From Bacillota bacterium (GTDB lineage Bacteria; Bacillota; Clostridia; Oscillospirales; Ruminococcaceae): 64,000 bases of DNA. The stretch spans positions 1-64,000 of the forward strand of contig JAEZVA010000049.1 in the NCBI GenBank assembly GCA_023443315.1, read 5' to 3'. Below, piece by piece: positions 23,139 to 31,888 of the stretch. A program made the translations under genes and the position numbers. The notes under the pieces are model-generated. The model was not told the DNA's origin, made no database searches, and was given only the letters and a program-made list of their open reading frames with translations. How positions within the stretch are numbered: position 1 is the stretch's first letter; each line of letters begins with the position of its first letter.

Positions 23139-24291
23139 CTATGCGAAGCAATGCCTCTTGAACAACCGAGCGTGGACACGCGATGTTAATGCGCTCAAAG
23201 CCGCTTCCTCCCGCGCCAAACATCGTACCGGCATCCAGCCACAGCTTTGCCTTGTGAATAATCAGATCGTCAAGCGCCTGGTCACTTAGACCCAGCCTCG
23301 AAAAATCCAGCCATACCAGATAGGTGCCCTCGGGCTCCACCAGCGTTACCCCTGGCAGGCGGTCACGCACAAAGTCTCGAACCAGTGCCACGTTTTCGGC
23401 AAGATAGGCAAGCAGCGCATCAAGCCACTGGTCGCCCTGCTCATATGCCGCCTTGCAGGCGATAAGCCCCATGATGTTAGGCTCATCATAACCCGTGCGA
23501 CGAATCTCTTGCTTAAAGCGGCGGCGCAGGGAGTCGTTTGCGATAAGTATGTTTGAAATCTGCAGCCCCGCAAGGTTAAAGGTTTTGCTGGGTGCCGTGC
23601 AGGTAATTGTGTTCTCGGCAAACTCTGGGCAAATGGAGGCAAACACCGTGTGGCGGTGCCCCGCGTGCACAAAGTCGGCATGAATCTCGTCCGAGAGAAT
23701 GAGCACGTTATGCCTTAAGCAGATTTCACCAATACGCGTCAATTCTTCTGTTGTCCAGACCCGCCCCACGGGGTTGTGTGGACTGCAAAGGATAAACAAA
23801 CGAACCTTGTTCTGAATAATCTTTTCTTCAAAATCAGTAAAGTCCATCTTGTATCTGCCGTTTTCGTAAAGCAGTGTGCTTACAATAAGCTTGCGGTCGT
23901 TGTTTGTTACCGCCGAAGCGAAGGGATAGTAGACCGGCTGCTGAATCAGCACCGCATCGCCGGGCTCGGTAAACGCGCGTACCGCAGTGCACAGGGCGAA
24001 TACCACACCGGGCGTCTTCACAACCCAAGATGGATCGATATCCCACGAAAAGCGACGCGAAAACCAGCGTTTCAACACATTAAAATAATCCTCTTTGGCG
24101 TCGGTGTAGCCAAACACACCATGCTCACAGCGCAGCATAAGAGCCTGTGTCACCGCTGGCGGTACGGTAAAATCCATATCTGCGACCCACATCGGCAGGG
24201 TATCGGCGGGCATGCCGCGTTCGATAAAGAAGTCGTGTTTTAAGGAGTTGGTTCCGCTTCGTGTGATGGGTTTGTCAAAATCAAAGTTCAT
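23116..24291 (-). CDS. patB: MalY/PatB-type cysteine-S-conjugate beta-lyase
   Basis: A 391-residue fold-type I PLP enzyme. The N-terminal FDKPITRSGTNSLKHD and LPMWVADMDF are typical of MalY/PatB; PLP contacts include SPHNPVGR, SDEIHADF (201-208) and the Schiff-base Lys in CTAPSKTFNLAG (Lys236). Expected reaction: cystathionine or S-conjugate to pyruvate, ammonia and a thiol such as homocysteine. It begins 2 bp after the stop of the cystathionine synthase-like gene, so the two form a transsulfuration operon. Confidence 0.9.
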   Translation of the reverse strand: MNFDFDKPITRSGTNSLKHDFFIERGMPADTLPMWVADMDFTVPPAVTQALMLRCEHGVFGYTDAKEDYFNVLKRWFSRRFSWDIDPSWVVKTPGVVFALCTAVRAFTEPGDAVLIQQPVYYPFASAVTNNDRKLIVSTLLYENGRYKMDFTDFEEKIIQNKVRLFILCSPHNPVGRVWTTEELTRIGEICLRHNVLILSDEIHADFVHAGHRHTVFASICPEFAENTITCTAPSKTFNLAGLQISNILIANDSLRRRFKQEIRRTGYDEPNIMGLIACKAAYEQGDQWLDALLAYLAENVALVRDFVRDRLPGVTLVEPEGTYLVWLDFSRLGLSDQALDDLIIHKAKLWLDAGTMFGAGGSGFERINIACPRSVVQEALLRIEKAVDGL

Positions 24292-24293
24292 TG

Positions 24294-25433
24294 TTACAAC
24301 CCTTTCAATGCGTTTTCAAGGTCAAGTATTAAATCGTCGGCACTTTCCAGCCCCACCGAAAAGCGAAGCAGACGGTCGTTAATGCCTTTTTGCAACCGTA
24401 TCTCCTCCGGCACATCCGCGTGGGTCTGCAGCATGGGGTAGGTGATAAGCGACTCCACCCCGCCAAGGCTTTCGGCATACTGAATTAGGCGCACGTTTTC
24501 AAGCAGGTGACGGGCGGTTTCGGCGGTGTTGGTCTCAAATGAGATCATCGCGCCAAAACCAGATGCCTGACGGCAGGAAAGCGTATAGTGGGGGTGGCTT
24601 TCAAGCCCCACGTAATGAACGGCGACGATCTTATTTTGTGTGCAAAGCCACTGCGCAACAACCTGTGCCGTTTTTTGCTGGTGCTGCAACCGAATAGGCA
24701 GGGTCTTTATGCCGCGCAGAAGCAGCCAGCTGTCAAACGGGGATAGACATGCGCCAATGGTCTTGTAGATAAACCGCAACCGCTCGGCGAGTATGGAACT
24801 GCCCGAAACCAAAAAGCCGGCAAGCGTGTCGTTGTGCCCGCCCAGATACTTGGTTCCGCTGTGCAGCACGATATCTGCGCCCAATGAGAGCGGGCGCATG
24901 AACATCGGCGTTAAAAAGGTATTGTCCACAATCAGCAGTACATCCTTGCCCGACAGAAGTTCAGCCACCGCAGCAACGTCGGTCACCTGCATCATCGGGT
25001 TGGTGGGCGTCTCCACAAACACCGCCTTCGTCGCGGGGCATAACGCAGCTTCCACTGCGGCAATATCCGAGGTGTTGACGTACTCTACGACAACGCCGTT
25101 CTTTTTGGATAGGTGGTCAAACAGCCTGCGCGAGCCGCCGTACAGGTCGTCCGACGCAACAATGTGGTCGCCCGGGCAAAACAGCTCCATCAGCGCCGTA
25201 ACGGCCGCCATGCCGGAAGAGAACGCCAGCGCGTCGACTCCGCCTTCCAGCTGGGCAAGCATCTTCTCAAGCTGCTCCCGCGTCGGGTTTTGTGTGCGGG
25301 AATAGTCATACCCAGTGCTTATGCCAACCCCAGGGTGCGCAAAGGTCGCGGTTTGATAGATGGGGGTACTGATTGCGCCAGTGCAGTCCGGTTTTTTATC
25401 ATTTAAATGAATACATGAGGTAGAAAAATCCAT
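24294..25433 (-). CDS. Cystathionine gamma-synthase/lyase family PLP enzyme
   Basis: A 379-residue Cys/Met metabolism PLP enzyme. Seen: the start STSCIHLNDKKPDCTGAISTPIYQTATF, GYDYSRTQNPTREQLE, SSGMAA, DLYGGS, ETPTNPMM, IVDNTF and HSGTKYLGGH (PLP Lys195). It forms or cleaves cystathionine; adjacency to a PatB-type lyase mirrors the metI-metC arrangement, which favours the synthase role in making homocysteine. Substrate preference cannot be read reliably. ATG 25433 follows GGAGG. Confidence 0.9.
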   Translation of the reverse strand: MDFSTSCIHLNDKKPDCTGAISTPIYQTATFAHPGVGISTGYDYSRTQNPTREQLEKMLAQLEGGVDALAFSSGMAAVTALMELFCPGDHIVASDDLYGGSRRLFDHLSKKNGVVVEYVNTSDIAAVEAALCPATKAVFVETPTNPMMQVTDVAAVAELLSGKDVLLIVDNTFLTPMFMRPLSLGADIVLHSGTKYLGGHNDTLAGFLVSGSSILAERLRFIYKTIGACLSPFDSWLLLRGIKTLPIRLQHQQKTAQVVAQWLCTQNKIVAVHYVGLESHPHYTLSCRQASGFGAMISFETNTAETARHLLENVRLIQYAESLGGVESLITYPMLQTHADVPEEIRLQKGINDRLLRFSVGLESADDLILDLENALKGL

Positions 25434-25617
25434 TGCAGCAATCCTCCGTTATATTATGTAGACAAATCGTACTATGCACACATTCGAAACACAGAGGCGG
25501 CTGGTATAACGCGGCGGTCACATACCATCTGGAGTTCATTCCTTTCAGGCAAAAGAAGCCTAGTTCGCATCAAGACTGGACGATGCTTTTTTAAAAAGAG
25601 GTAAAACCTGCGTAATA
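25434..25617 (-). other. Leader of the transsulfuration operon, structured, class unknown
   Basis: About 185 nt between predicted start and ATG. Helices in transcript order: GCATC/GATGC, AGGC/GCCT, GGA/TCC and TGGTAT/ATACCA, the last with a GC-rich loop. A SAM (S-box) riboswitch was expected before such genes but its conserved GAGGGA/GATGAA/CGGCAACC elements are absent, and no T-box TGGNACCGCG is seen. Confidence 0.4.
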
Positions 25618-25623
25618 AAATCA

Positions 25624-25653
25624 ATCATATGACATAACTGGGTTTGTTGTCAA
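25624..25653 (-). promoter_or_regulatory. Promoter of the transsulfuration operon
   Basis: Minus strand TTGACA (25648-25653) and TATGAT (25624-25629), 18-bp spacer. Confidence 0.75.
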
Positions 25654-25725
25654 CGGCATTTTAGGCAGCATCCTGCATACAATGCCCTATACAGAAAGTT
25701 TTCACCGTTCATACAATCACAAAGC

Positions 25726-25754
25726 TAGATAATTTACTCTAAAGCATGTATAAT
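25726..25754 (+). promoter_or_regulatory. Promoter of the acyltransferase gene
   Basis: TAGATA (25726-25731) and TATAAT (25749-25754), 17-bp spacer; the -35 match is moderate. The rest of 25654-25862 holds nothing else I can support. Confidence 0.5.
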
Positions 25755-25862
25755 AGAAAATGATAATTTGTTACTTTTGCTGCACAGACCACGACAGCCT
25801 GAGGGAAGCGATACGATGATTCACTTAAAAACGCAGCATTGTATTTGATATGGAGGCAGCCT

Positions 25863-27083
25863 ATGGAACTCAAGGCAAGACATAAGATTGCCACGGCGAT
25901 CTTACGCCCCATTGTGGGGGCATACTGCCGGGTGGCTTACAACCTCAGATTGCCCGCAGTCTCGGAGCTAAAACAGATTCCGTCACCCTGTTTTGTGGTG
26001 GCAAACCACAACAGTGACCTTGATCCTGTTTTTTTGTCAATGTGTATCCCGTCGCCCGTGTTTTATGTTGCGAGCGACCATCTGTTTCGGCTTGGGTTTA
26101 TCAGCAAGCTGTTGCGCTACTTCTTCTCTCCAATCCCGAAGCTGAAATCAACTAGTGACATCAAAACTATCCGCGATATCATTGCCGCACTTCGCTCAGG
26201 CGCCAGCGCAGGGGTATTTCCGGAGGGAAACCGCTCGTGGGATGGGGAGACCATGGCGTTTTCACCTGCAATAGGCAAGCTGCTACATCATCTTGGCGTG
26301 CCGATTGTGGTGTTTCGCATCCATGGCGCGTATATGGCATTCCCACGCTGGGGTGACAAAAACCGACGTGGGCGCATTGAATGCCGGTTGGTGCGCGTCC
26401 TTTCCCCCGAAACCGTAAAGCAGATGGGCATCGATGAGCTAAACGAGCTGGTGCGTAACGACCTGTGGGTAGACGCTGCACAGGATCAACGCGACGAGCC
26501 TGTGCGGTTTATGGGCAAAAACCTTGCACAGAGCATCGAAACGGTTTTATATGCTTGCCCGTCCTGCGGCGGGTTTACGACAATACAGTCAAAGGGGAAC
26601 GAGGCTTTCTGTGCCTGTGGTTTGCGCTTTCGATATGACGAATTTGGCGTGCTTCACGGCGCACCCTATCAAAGCATTGCCGGCTGGAATCGCTGGCAGA
26701 CGCGCCACCTGGAACAGCATCTTGGGGGCATGGAAAAGGCAGACGACAACACCGCCATATTTTGCGATGAGAATCAAACCCTCCACAGCATCGAGCGCGC
26801 ATCCAAAACCCGCTTTGTAGCCAAGGGTCGGCTTTGCATCTACCGCGATCGTTTGGTGCTAGAGGGTAAGGACGAGACGATAGAGTTTTCTCTGCAATCG
26901 ATTTCGCGCCTAGAGATATGGGGCAGGCTCACGCTGCAGTTTTCTACCTTAGACGGTCGCCACTACGAGATAAAAAGCAAACGCGTTCGCAGCGCGTATA
27001 AGTATCAGCAGGTGTACAACCTGCTTGCTCACCTTCGCGGGGAACAGAATGCGGGTGTGTCGGCAGATGAAATAAAAACATGA
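25863..27083 (+). CDS. PlsC-like acyltransferase with zinc-ribbon and C-terminal domain
   Basis: A 406-residue protein. Residues about 20-215 are a 1-acylglycerol-3-phosphate acyltransferase domain with NHNSDLDP (HX4D) and FPEGNRS, the catalytic and glycerol-phosphate motifs. Residues about 228-262 hold CPSCGG...CACG, a zinc-ribbon-like CxxC pair, and the rest is a beta-rich domain (RLCIYRDRLVLEGKDETIEFSLQSISRLEIW) resembling PH/GRAM-like lipid-binding folds. Ordinary PlsC is about 200-240 residues, so this is a multi-domain variant. ATG 25863 follows GGAGG by six bases. It is followed after 13 bp by gltS. Confidence 0.85.
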   Translation: MELKARHKIATAILRPIVGAYCRVAYNLRLPAVSELKQIPSPCFVVANHNSDLDPVFLSMCIPSPVFYVASDHLFRLGFISKLLRYFFSPIPKLKSTSDIKTIRDIIAALRSGASAGVFPEGNRSWDGETMAFSPAIGKLLHHLGVPIVVFRIHGAYMAFPRWGDKNRRGRIECRLVRVLSPETVKQMGIDELNELVRNDLWVDAAQDQRDEPVRFMGKNLAQSIETVLYACPSCGGFTTIQSKGNEAFCACGLRFRYDEFGVLHGAPYQSIAGWNRWQTRHLEQHLGGMEKADDNTAIFCDENQTLHSIERASKTRFVAKGRLCIYRDRLVLEGKDETIEFSLQSISRLEIWGRLTLQFSTLDGRHYEIKSKRVRSAYKYQQVYNLLAHLRGEQNAGVSADEIKT

Positions 27084-27096
27084 GGGGGAAAAAGCG

Positions 27097-28485
27097 ATGG
27101 GCTTTTCTGCACAAAACACGGGGTTATGGAATCCCATCATCCAGTTTGGAATCTTAGCGGCAATCCTTGTTGTATCCAACATGCTGCAAAGGCGGGTGCC
27201 ATTTATCCGCAAACTGCTAATGCCCACTGCGGTGCTGGGGGGGCTGCTTGCCCTTGCGCTCCGCGGCATCGGAATCATTACGATTGACACCGTTTTTATG
27301 GAGAACGTCACCTACCACACCATTGCACTTGGTTTCATTGCGCTTGGTCTGCGTATGCCCAAGGCAAGCGAAGTCGCCGAACACAAAAAAGACGGGTTAA
27401 AAAGCGGACTGTTGATTGTGGGTACATATCTGTTGCAGGCGGTAGTCGGGCTTGCCATAATGGGGGTACTCGCGTATACCATTTTCCCCGATTTATTTAA
27501 GGCAGCCGGAATCCTGCTGCCGATGGCATATGGTCAGGGTCCCGGTCAGGCGAACAACATCGGCACGACCTACGAGACCGGGTACGGCTTTGCAGGCGGT
27601 GCAACCTTTGGGCTTTCGCTTGCTACCATGGGCTTCTTGTGGGCGTGTATCGGCGGCGTTATCTATATGAACTATCTCATCCGCAAGGGCAAACTCACCC
27701 TGTCTTCGGGTAATGTAAAGAGGTCGGAAGTAACGGTAGGGCATTTTCAAGACGAGGGCGAGATTCCGATGTCCGAGTCGGTAGATCGCCTGACGATGCA
27801 GCTTGCGATGGTGCTTCTGGTTTATCTTGCCACCTATCTGGTTTCATGGGGGATTACATCAGGGCTTGCCGCCATTCCTGCGCTAGCAGGGGTCGCCACC
27901 ACGCTGGGCTCGCTCATTTGGGGCTTTAACTTTATCATCGGCTCCTTGTTTGCGCTGCTGTTTCGCAACCTGCTGGTAACACTGAAAAAACGCAGCGTAA
28001 TCAAGCGTCAATACCCAAACAACTATCTGCTCAACCGCATTTCGGGTATGATCTTTGATATGATGATTATTGCGAGTATCAGTGCGATTAACATAGACGA
28101 CCTAGCGGGGATGTGGGTGCCGTTTATCCTGCTCAGTACGGTGGGTGGTATTGTTACCCTCATCTACTTAAAGTGGATATGCAAAAGACTGTACCCCGAC
28201 TATTACCACGAGGGCTTTTTTGCGATGTACGGTATGATGACCGGCACGGTAAGCACGGGCATCTTGCTGCTGCGGGAGGTCGACCCCCAATACACAACAC
28301 CGGCAACCTCAAACCTCATTACCGGCACCAGCTTTGCTATCCTGTTCGGTCTTCCACTACTGATATTTGTGGGGCTTGCGCCCCAATCGGACACCTTGTT
28401 CTTTGTCACAATTGCAAGCTGTTTGTTGTATGGCATCGGCATTCATTATCTCCTGCTGCGCGGCACAAAAAAGGCGACGAAGTAG
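27097..28485 (+). CDS. gltS: Sodium/glutamate symporter family protein
   Basis: A 462-residue membrane protein with about 12 helices. GltS-like features are the glycine-rich re-entrant stretches (MAYGQGPGQANNIGTTYE, GTVSTGILLLREVDP) and the N-terminal GILAAILVVSNMLQR. The family imports glutamate with sodium. The central inserted loop (about 205-225) is charged. ATG 27097 follows GAGGGGG. It probably shares the acyltransferase transcript, with no obvious functional link. Confidence 0.87.
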   Translation: MGFSAQNTGLWNPIIQFGILAAILVVSNMLQRRVPFIRKLLMPTAVLGGLLALALRGIGIITIDTVFMENVTYHTIALGFIALGLRMPKASEVAEHKKDGLKSGLLIVGTYLLQAVVGLAIMGVLAYTIFPDLFKAAGILLPMAYGQGPGQANNIGTTYETGYGFAGGATFGLSLATMGFLWACIGGVIYMNYLIRKGKLTLSSGNVKRSEVTVGHFQDEGEIPMSESVDRLTMQLAMVLLVYLATYLVSWGITSGLAAIPALAGVATTLGSLIWGFNFIIGSLFALLFRNLLVTLKKRSVIKRQYPNNYLLNRISGMIFDMMIIASISAINIDDLAGMWVPFILLSTVGGIVTLIYLKWICKRLYPDYYHEGFFAMYGMMTGTVSTGILLLREVDPQYTTPATSNLITGTSFAILFGLPLLIFVGLAPQSDTLFFVTIASCLLYGIGIHYLLLRGTKKATK

Positions 28486-28504
28486 CAGGACGGCAGACAT
28501 ATAA

Positions 28505-28547
28505 CAAACCCGTGTTCTGCTCCAGTTGGAGCAGAACGCGGGTTTTT
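28505..28547 (+). terminator. Terminator after gltS
   Basis: AACCCGTGTTCTGCTCC pairs with GGAGCAGAACGCGGGTT, then TTT. Confidence 0.9.
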
Positions 28548-28603
28548 GCAGTTAAAACGGTATAAGACACTTTTTAATGCATGTGCATTCCGGCACGCAA
28601 CAA

Positions 28604-29047
28604 TCAGATGTAAAACATCGAGCCGCCATCCTTGCGCCGTACAACATCCTGTGCAATATCATCTAGTGTTACCGCACCGAGGCTGCTTTTTACCGCTTCG
28701 TCAAGGGGGGCAAACACCATCGAGTGCATCGCCTGTTCAATGCTTTCATCGCTTTTGCGCACCGAATCATCCGTCTGTTCAAACAATGATTGCTCGAGTG
28801 CGGCAAAGATATCAAGCGCCGTTATCGATGTGGGTGCGTTGCTTAAGCGGTACCCGCCCTGCGCGCCCTTAATCGCAGTTACAATCCCCGCGCGTTTGAG
28901 CAGAGAAAAAACCTGCTCCAAATAGATTTTGGAGATGCCCAGTCGGTTTGCCATGCTGATGACGGTGACGGCTTCGCCGGTATCTGGCTCTAATGCCATC
29001 AAGGCCAAAGCCGCAAGACCGTACCGTCCTCGCGTAGATATTCTCAT
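28604..29047 (-). CDS. Rrf2-family regulator without cluster cysteines
   Basis: A 147-residue winged-helix protein with the Rrf2 start MRISTRGRYGLAALALMAL, HTH LGISKIYLEQVFSLLKRAGIV and wing KGAQGGYRLS. IscR and NsrR bind an Fe-S cluster with three cysteines near residues 90-110; this protein has no cysteine anywhere, so it is a CymR-like or other cluster-free type. ATG 29047 follows AAGGAG. It ends the operon with a TtcA-like protein and cysteine desulfurase, fitting control of sulfur or cysteine metabolism. Confidence 0.9.
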   Translation of the reverse strand: MRISTRGRYGLAALALMALEPDTGEAVTVISMANRLGISKIYLEQVFSLLKRAGIVTAIKGAQGGYRLSNAPTSITALDIFAALEQSLFEQTDDSVRKSDESIEQAMHSMVFAPLDEAVKSSLGAVTLDDIAQDVVRRKDGGSMFYI

Positions 29048-29078
29048 ATCGTTTCTCCTTGCCCAGTATAATACTCCG

Positions 29079-29903
29079 CTATTCGTACCGCTCAGTAAAG
29101 CTGTGCTTTTCACCTTTTATGCGCCAGCCGATGATGGCGTCAAGGTTTACATTGTGCGCGCTCGCAAATATGTTCTTATCCACATTGGGGTTTACGCGTT
29201 TTAAGTCCTTTATGAGTGCCTTGATTTCCAGACGTTTTGATCCCAGCCCCGCGTCATCCAGCACACAGTGCTCGGTCAGGCGGCACGCGCATCGAATGAA
29301 TTCAAGCTCGTTGTACCGCTTCCACGCCAAGATGTCATCCTCCCGCACCATAAACATCGGGCGGATGAGCTGCATGCCGGGAAAGTTTGTGCTGTGCAGC
29401 TTTGGCATCATGGTTTTAACCTCCGAGCCGTACAGCATGCTCATCAGGGTGGTTTCTATCACATCATCATAGTGGTGACCCAGTGCAATCTTGTTGCAGC
29501 CAAGCTCCTGCGCGCGGCTGTACAGGGTGCCCCTTCGCATACGCGCACAAAGGTAACAGGGGGAACGGTCGGTATCCGCCACAATGTTAAAGATGTCTGA
29601 ATCAAAGATTTCAATGGGGATGTGCAGTGCCTGTGCGTTATCTACAATAATCTGCCGGTTTTGCGGGTTATAGCCGGGGTCCATCACCAAAAACCGTGCC
29701 GTAAACGGGAAGTCGCTGTGCCGTTGCAGCTGCTGAAAGCACTTTGCCATCAGCACCGAGTCCTTGCCGCCCGAGATGCACACCGCAATCGCGTCGTTTG
29801 GCTCAATCAGCCCATACTCCTTAATTCCCGCAATAAACTTTAGCCAGATCTCCTTGCGATATTTTTTAATGATGCTTTTTTCAACCAACTCGTATTTTTG
29901 CAT
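29079..29903 (-). CDS. TtcA-like tRNA 2-thiolation enzyme
   Basis: A 274-residue PP-loop ATPase. SGGKDS (44-49) binds ATP; Cys116 and Cys119 in SPCYLCARMRR and Cys205/Cys207 in RCACR fit the three-cysteine Fe-S site of TtcA-type enzymes; GHHYDDVIET is the conserved loop 3. Likely role: adenylate and thiolate a base in tRNA, using sulfur from the neighbouring desulfurase. ATG 29903 follows AGGGAGAG. Whether the target is cytidine 32 is uncertain, as several TtcA relatives differ. Confidence 0.87.
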   Translation of the reverse strand: MQKYELVEKSIIKKYRKEIWLKFIAGIKEYGLIEPNDAIAVCISGGKDSVLMAKCFQQLQRHSDFPFTARFLVMDPGYNPQNRQIIVDNAQALHIPIEIFDSDIFNIVADTDRSPCYLCARMRRGTLYSRAQELGCNKIALGHHYDDVIETTLMSMLYGSEVKTMMPKLHSTNFPGMQLIRPMFMVREDDILAWKRYNELEFIRCACRLTEHCVLDDAGLGSKRLEIKALIKDLKRVNPNVDKNIFASAHNVNLDAIIGWRIKGEKHSFTERYE

Positions 29904-30055
29904 AAACTCTCCCTGCAAAAGTCAATTACGCTCGGGAAAAGACGATTGTTTGAATTTGAAGAGAACACCTACTAAAGCGAGGGGAGTGCCTATCCTATTC
30001 AAATTATATAAACCGTATTGACCTTTATTATTATCACATTAAAGACTGCCGCACA

Positions 30056-31171
30056 TCACAGCGTGCGTAGGTATTCTTTAAACATATGCAGAAACTCGTC
30101 GAGCTCCCACTCGGTGGTCAGATGGCTTAGGCTGATGCGCAGTGTGCTCATCGCCCTTTTGCGGTCGCCAGTAACGGCATACACTGGGCGCGATAGGCTG
30201 TTCGGCGCGCAGCAGGCGGACTTGCTCGCAATGCACACGCCCTGCTCTCCCAGCGCTTGTAACGCCGCCTGCGGCTTTAACCCCAATACGCTGATATTTA
30301 GAATAAACGGCGACGCGTCCTCGGGGGTGTTTATCGTTACGCCATCTACCCAACAAAGCCCGGCGCGCAGCTTGTCGCAAAGATTCTTTACATATTCATA
30401 ACGGGAAGGGAGCGCATCAAGTGTGTCCTCCAAGGCGACGGCACACGCAAGGGCAGACGCCGCACTGGGGGTTCCGCTGCGCATGGCAGTGGTGGACTGC
30501 CCGCCTAAAATCTGCCCCTCCAGCAGTACACCCTGCTTTACCACCAAAAGCCCGCTGCCCGCAAGCCCATAGAATTTATGGGGTGCCGCCGTTAACAGGT
30601 CAATGCCGTCAAGCGAAAAAGGCAGCTTGCCCATTGCCTGCGCGGCGTCTACATGCAAGTGGCAGTGCGCAAGCGGCTTTAATAGGTCTACAATCGGTAC
30701 CATATCCTGCATAATCCCGATTTCGCTGTCCACAAGGCTCAGTGTTACAAGAATGGTGTCGTCTCGCACCAAAGCGGCAAGATGCTCCATATCCACATGC
30801 CCGTTCCTTGATAGACGCACATAATCGACCTCAAAGCCCTGAGCGCGAAGCTGCTCTAGCGGTCCGAGCACCGAGGCGTGCTCCAGCATGGTGGCAATGA
30901 TATGCTTACCGTATTTTTTATACTGCCCCGCAATGCCTTTAATGGCTAGGTTGTTTGATTCACTTGCGCCCGAGGTGTATACAATCTCATCGGGCAAAAC
31001 CCCAAGCCTGCGGGCAATCCGCGCAGAAGCATCCTCGTGCAAAAGCCGTTCCTTCACCCCGAGCGGGTGGGTGGAATTCGGGTTTGCAATATGCATTTTT
31101 GCCGCATCATAAAAAGCGTTTAGCACGCGCTCGCTCACCGGCGTATCCGCGGCGTAATCCAGATAAATCAT
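30056..31171 (-). CDS. Cysteine desulfurase (NifS/IscS family)
   Basis: A 371-residue PLP enzyme that takes sulfur from cysteine and passes it on as persulfide. Motifs: IYLDYAADTPVS, TSGASESNNLAIKG, MLEHAS (His98), VDAAQAMGK, the PLP Lys199 in AAPHKFYG and the active-site loop SKSACCAP (Cys320 or Cys321). The first Ser/Ala before the PLP Lys is changed from the usual SAHK. ATG 31171 has AGGA nine bases upstream. It heads the operon with the thiolase and Rrf2 genes, so its product most likely feeds tRNA thiolation as well as clusters. Confidence 0.91.
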   Translation of the reverse strand: MIYLDYAADTPVSERVLNAFYDAAKMHIANPNSTHPLGVKERLLHEDASARIARRLGVLPDEIVYTSGASESNNLAIKGIAGQYKKYGKHIIATMLEHASVLGPLEQLRAQGFEVDYVRLSRNGHVDMEHLAALVRDDTILVTLSLVDSEIGIMQDMVPIVDLLKPLAHCHLHVDAAQAMGKLPFSLDGIDLLTAAPHKFYGLAGSGLLVVKQGVLLEGQILGGQSTTAMRSGTPSAASALACAVALEDTLDALPSRYEYVKNLCDKLRAGLCWVDGVTINTPEDASPFILNISVLGLKPQAALQALGEQGVCIASKSACCAPNSLSRPVYAVTGDRKRAMSTLRISLSHLTTEWELDEFLHMFKEYLRTL

Positions 31172-31201
31172 GTTCACAATCCTAAAATTAAAGATAATAC
31201 T

Positions 31202-31230
31202 ATAATAGTATGATTTTCGCCGATTTACAA
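31202..31230 (-). promoter_or_regulatory. Promoter of the desulfurase operon
   Basis: Minus strand TTGTAA (31225-31230) and TATTAT (31202-31207), 17-bp spacer. Confidence 0.65.
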
Positions 31231-31316
31231 TGGTTTTATCCCACTTGTCATACAAATGCGGGTTGTGTGATATCCGCGCCCTGTTTGGGAACGATAAAAC
31301 AGAGGTGATGAACAAG

Positions 31317-31460
31317 ATGTCCTATGTCGACCCCAAGATTCAAACGCAGTTTGAGAGTCTGCCAGTAGAACTTAAAAACGCAATACTCGAGCGTGATGTC
31401 AAACTAAACAGCCTTGCGGATTTGATTTTGGTGCTTGAGGATATTGTGGAGGAAGAGTGA
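31317..31460 (+). CDS. Small acidic protein, 47 residues
   Basis: A 47-residue protein (start SYVDPKIQTQFESLPVELK, end EDIVEEE) with two likely helices and no cysteine. AGAGGTG nine bases before ATG 31317 decides the start; ATG 31308 touches the ribosome site. It is followed after 30 bp by another small gene. I do not recognise it. Position next to the sulfur operon on the opposite strand gives no clear hint. Confidence 0.65.
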   Translation: MSYVDPKIQTQFESLPVELKNAILERDVKLNSLADLILVLEDIVEEE

Positions 31461-31490
31461 CGCAAAAAACATGCCAGAAGGGAGAAACCG

Positions 31491-31706
31491 ATGAACGACC
31501 CCAAAAAGAAAAAGTGGGAATTCCCACTGTATGACGAGGATAGGGTAAGCAACATACTAAACAGCGAAAACGTCGCATCCGCAACCGAATGCACGGGGCT
31601 TATCCCATCCGCGCCGCTTAACGAGGATGAGATGGATTCGTATGCAAACCTTTACAGCGTGCCAAAGGTAAAAAACGAGGTAAACAACGGGTTGCAGCAT
31701 CCGTAA
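31491..31706 (+). CDS. Small hydrophilic protein, 71 residues
   Basis: A 71-residue soluble protein beginning NDPKKKKWEFPLYDEDRVSNI, rich in Asn, Glu and Lys and probably partly disordered. AGAAGGGAG precedes ATG 31491. Short spacing to the 47-residue gene and a shared terminator suggest one small operon. No known family is recognised. Confidence 0.65.
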   Translation: MNDPKKKKWEFPLYDEDRVSNILNSENVASATECTGLIPSAPLNEDEMDSYANLYSVPKVKNEVNNGLQHP

Positions 31707-31715
31707 TACCGCCGT

Positions 31716-31750
31716 CAGCCGCCGTCTTTTTTTAAGGCGGCGGCTGTTTC
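31716..31750 (+). terminator. Terminator of the small-protein operon
   Basis: CAGCCGCCG pairs with CGGCGGCTG and is followed by TTTCTTG; the loop itself contains seven T. Confidence 0.75.
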
Positions 31751-31754
31751 TTGC

Positions 31755-31783
31755 TTGACAGCCACCAGCAAAAACCATACACT
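31755..31783 (+). promoter_or_regulatory. Promoter of the LDH-like gene
   Basis: TTGACA (31755-31760) and TACACT (31778-31783), 17-bp spacer; starts right after the preceding terminator. Confidence 0.7.
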
Positions 31784-31888
31784 AAAAGTAGACTATGCGG
31801 GCAGCCGCGTTTTAGATGACTACACCAGATTTTAGCTGTCGGCGTCAGCCGGTAATCGACCACACGCTTTTAAATTGGGGGATGCACT

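Noticed and set aside
25434..25617. SAM (S-box) riboswitch or T-box before the transsulfuration genes
   Set aside because: The conserved core sequences of both classes could not be found on reading the minus strand.
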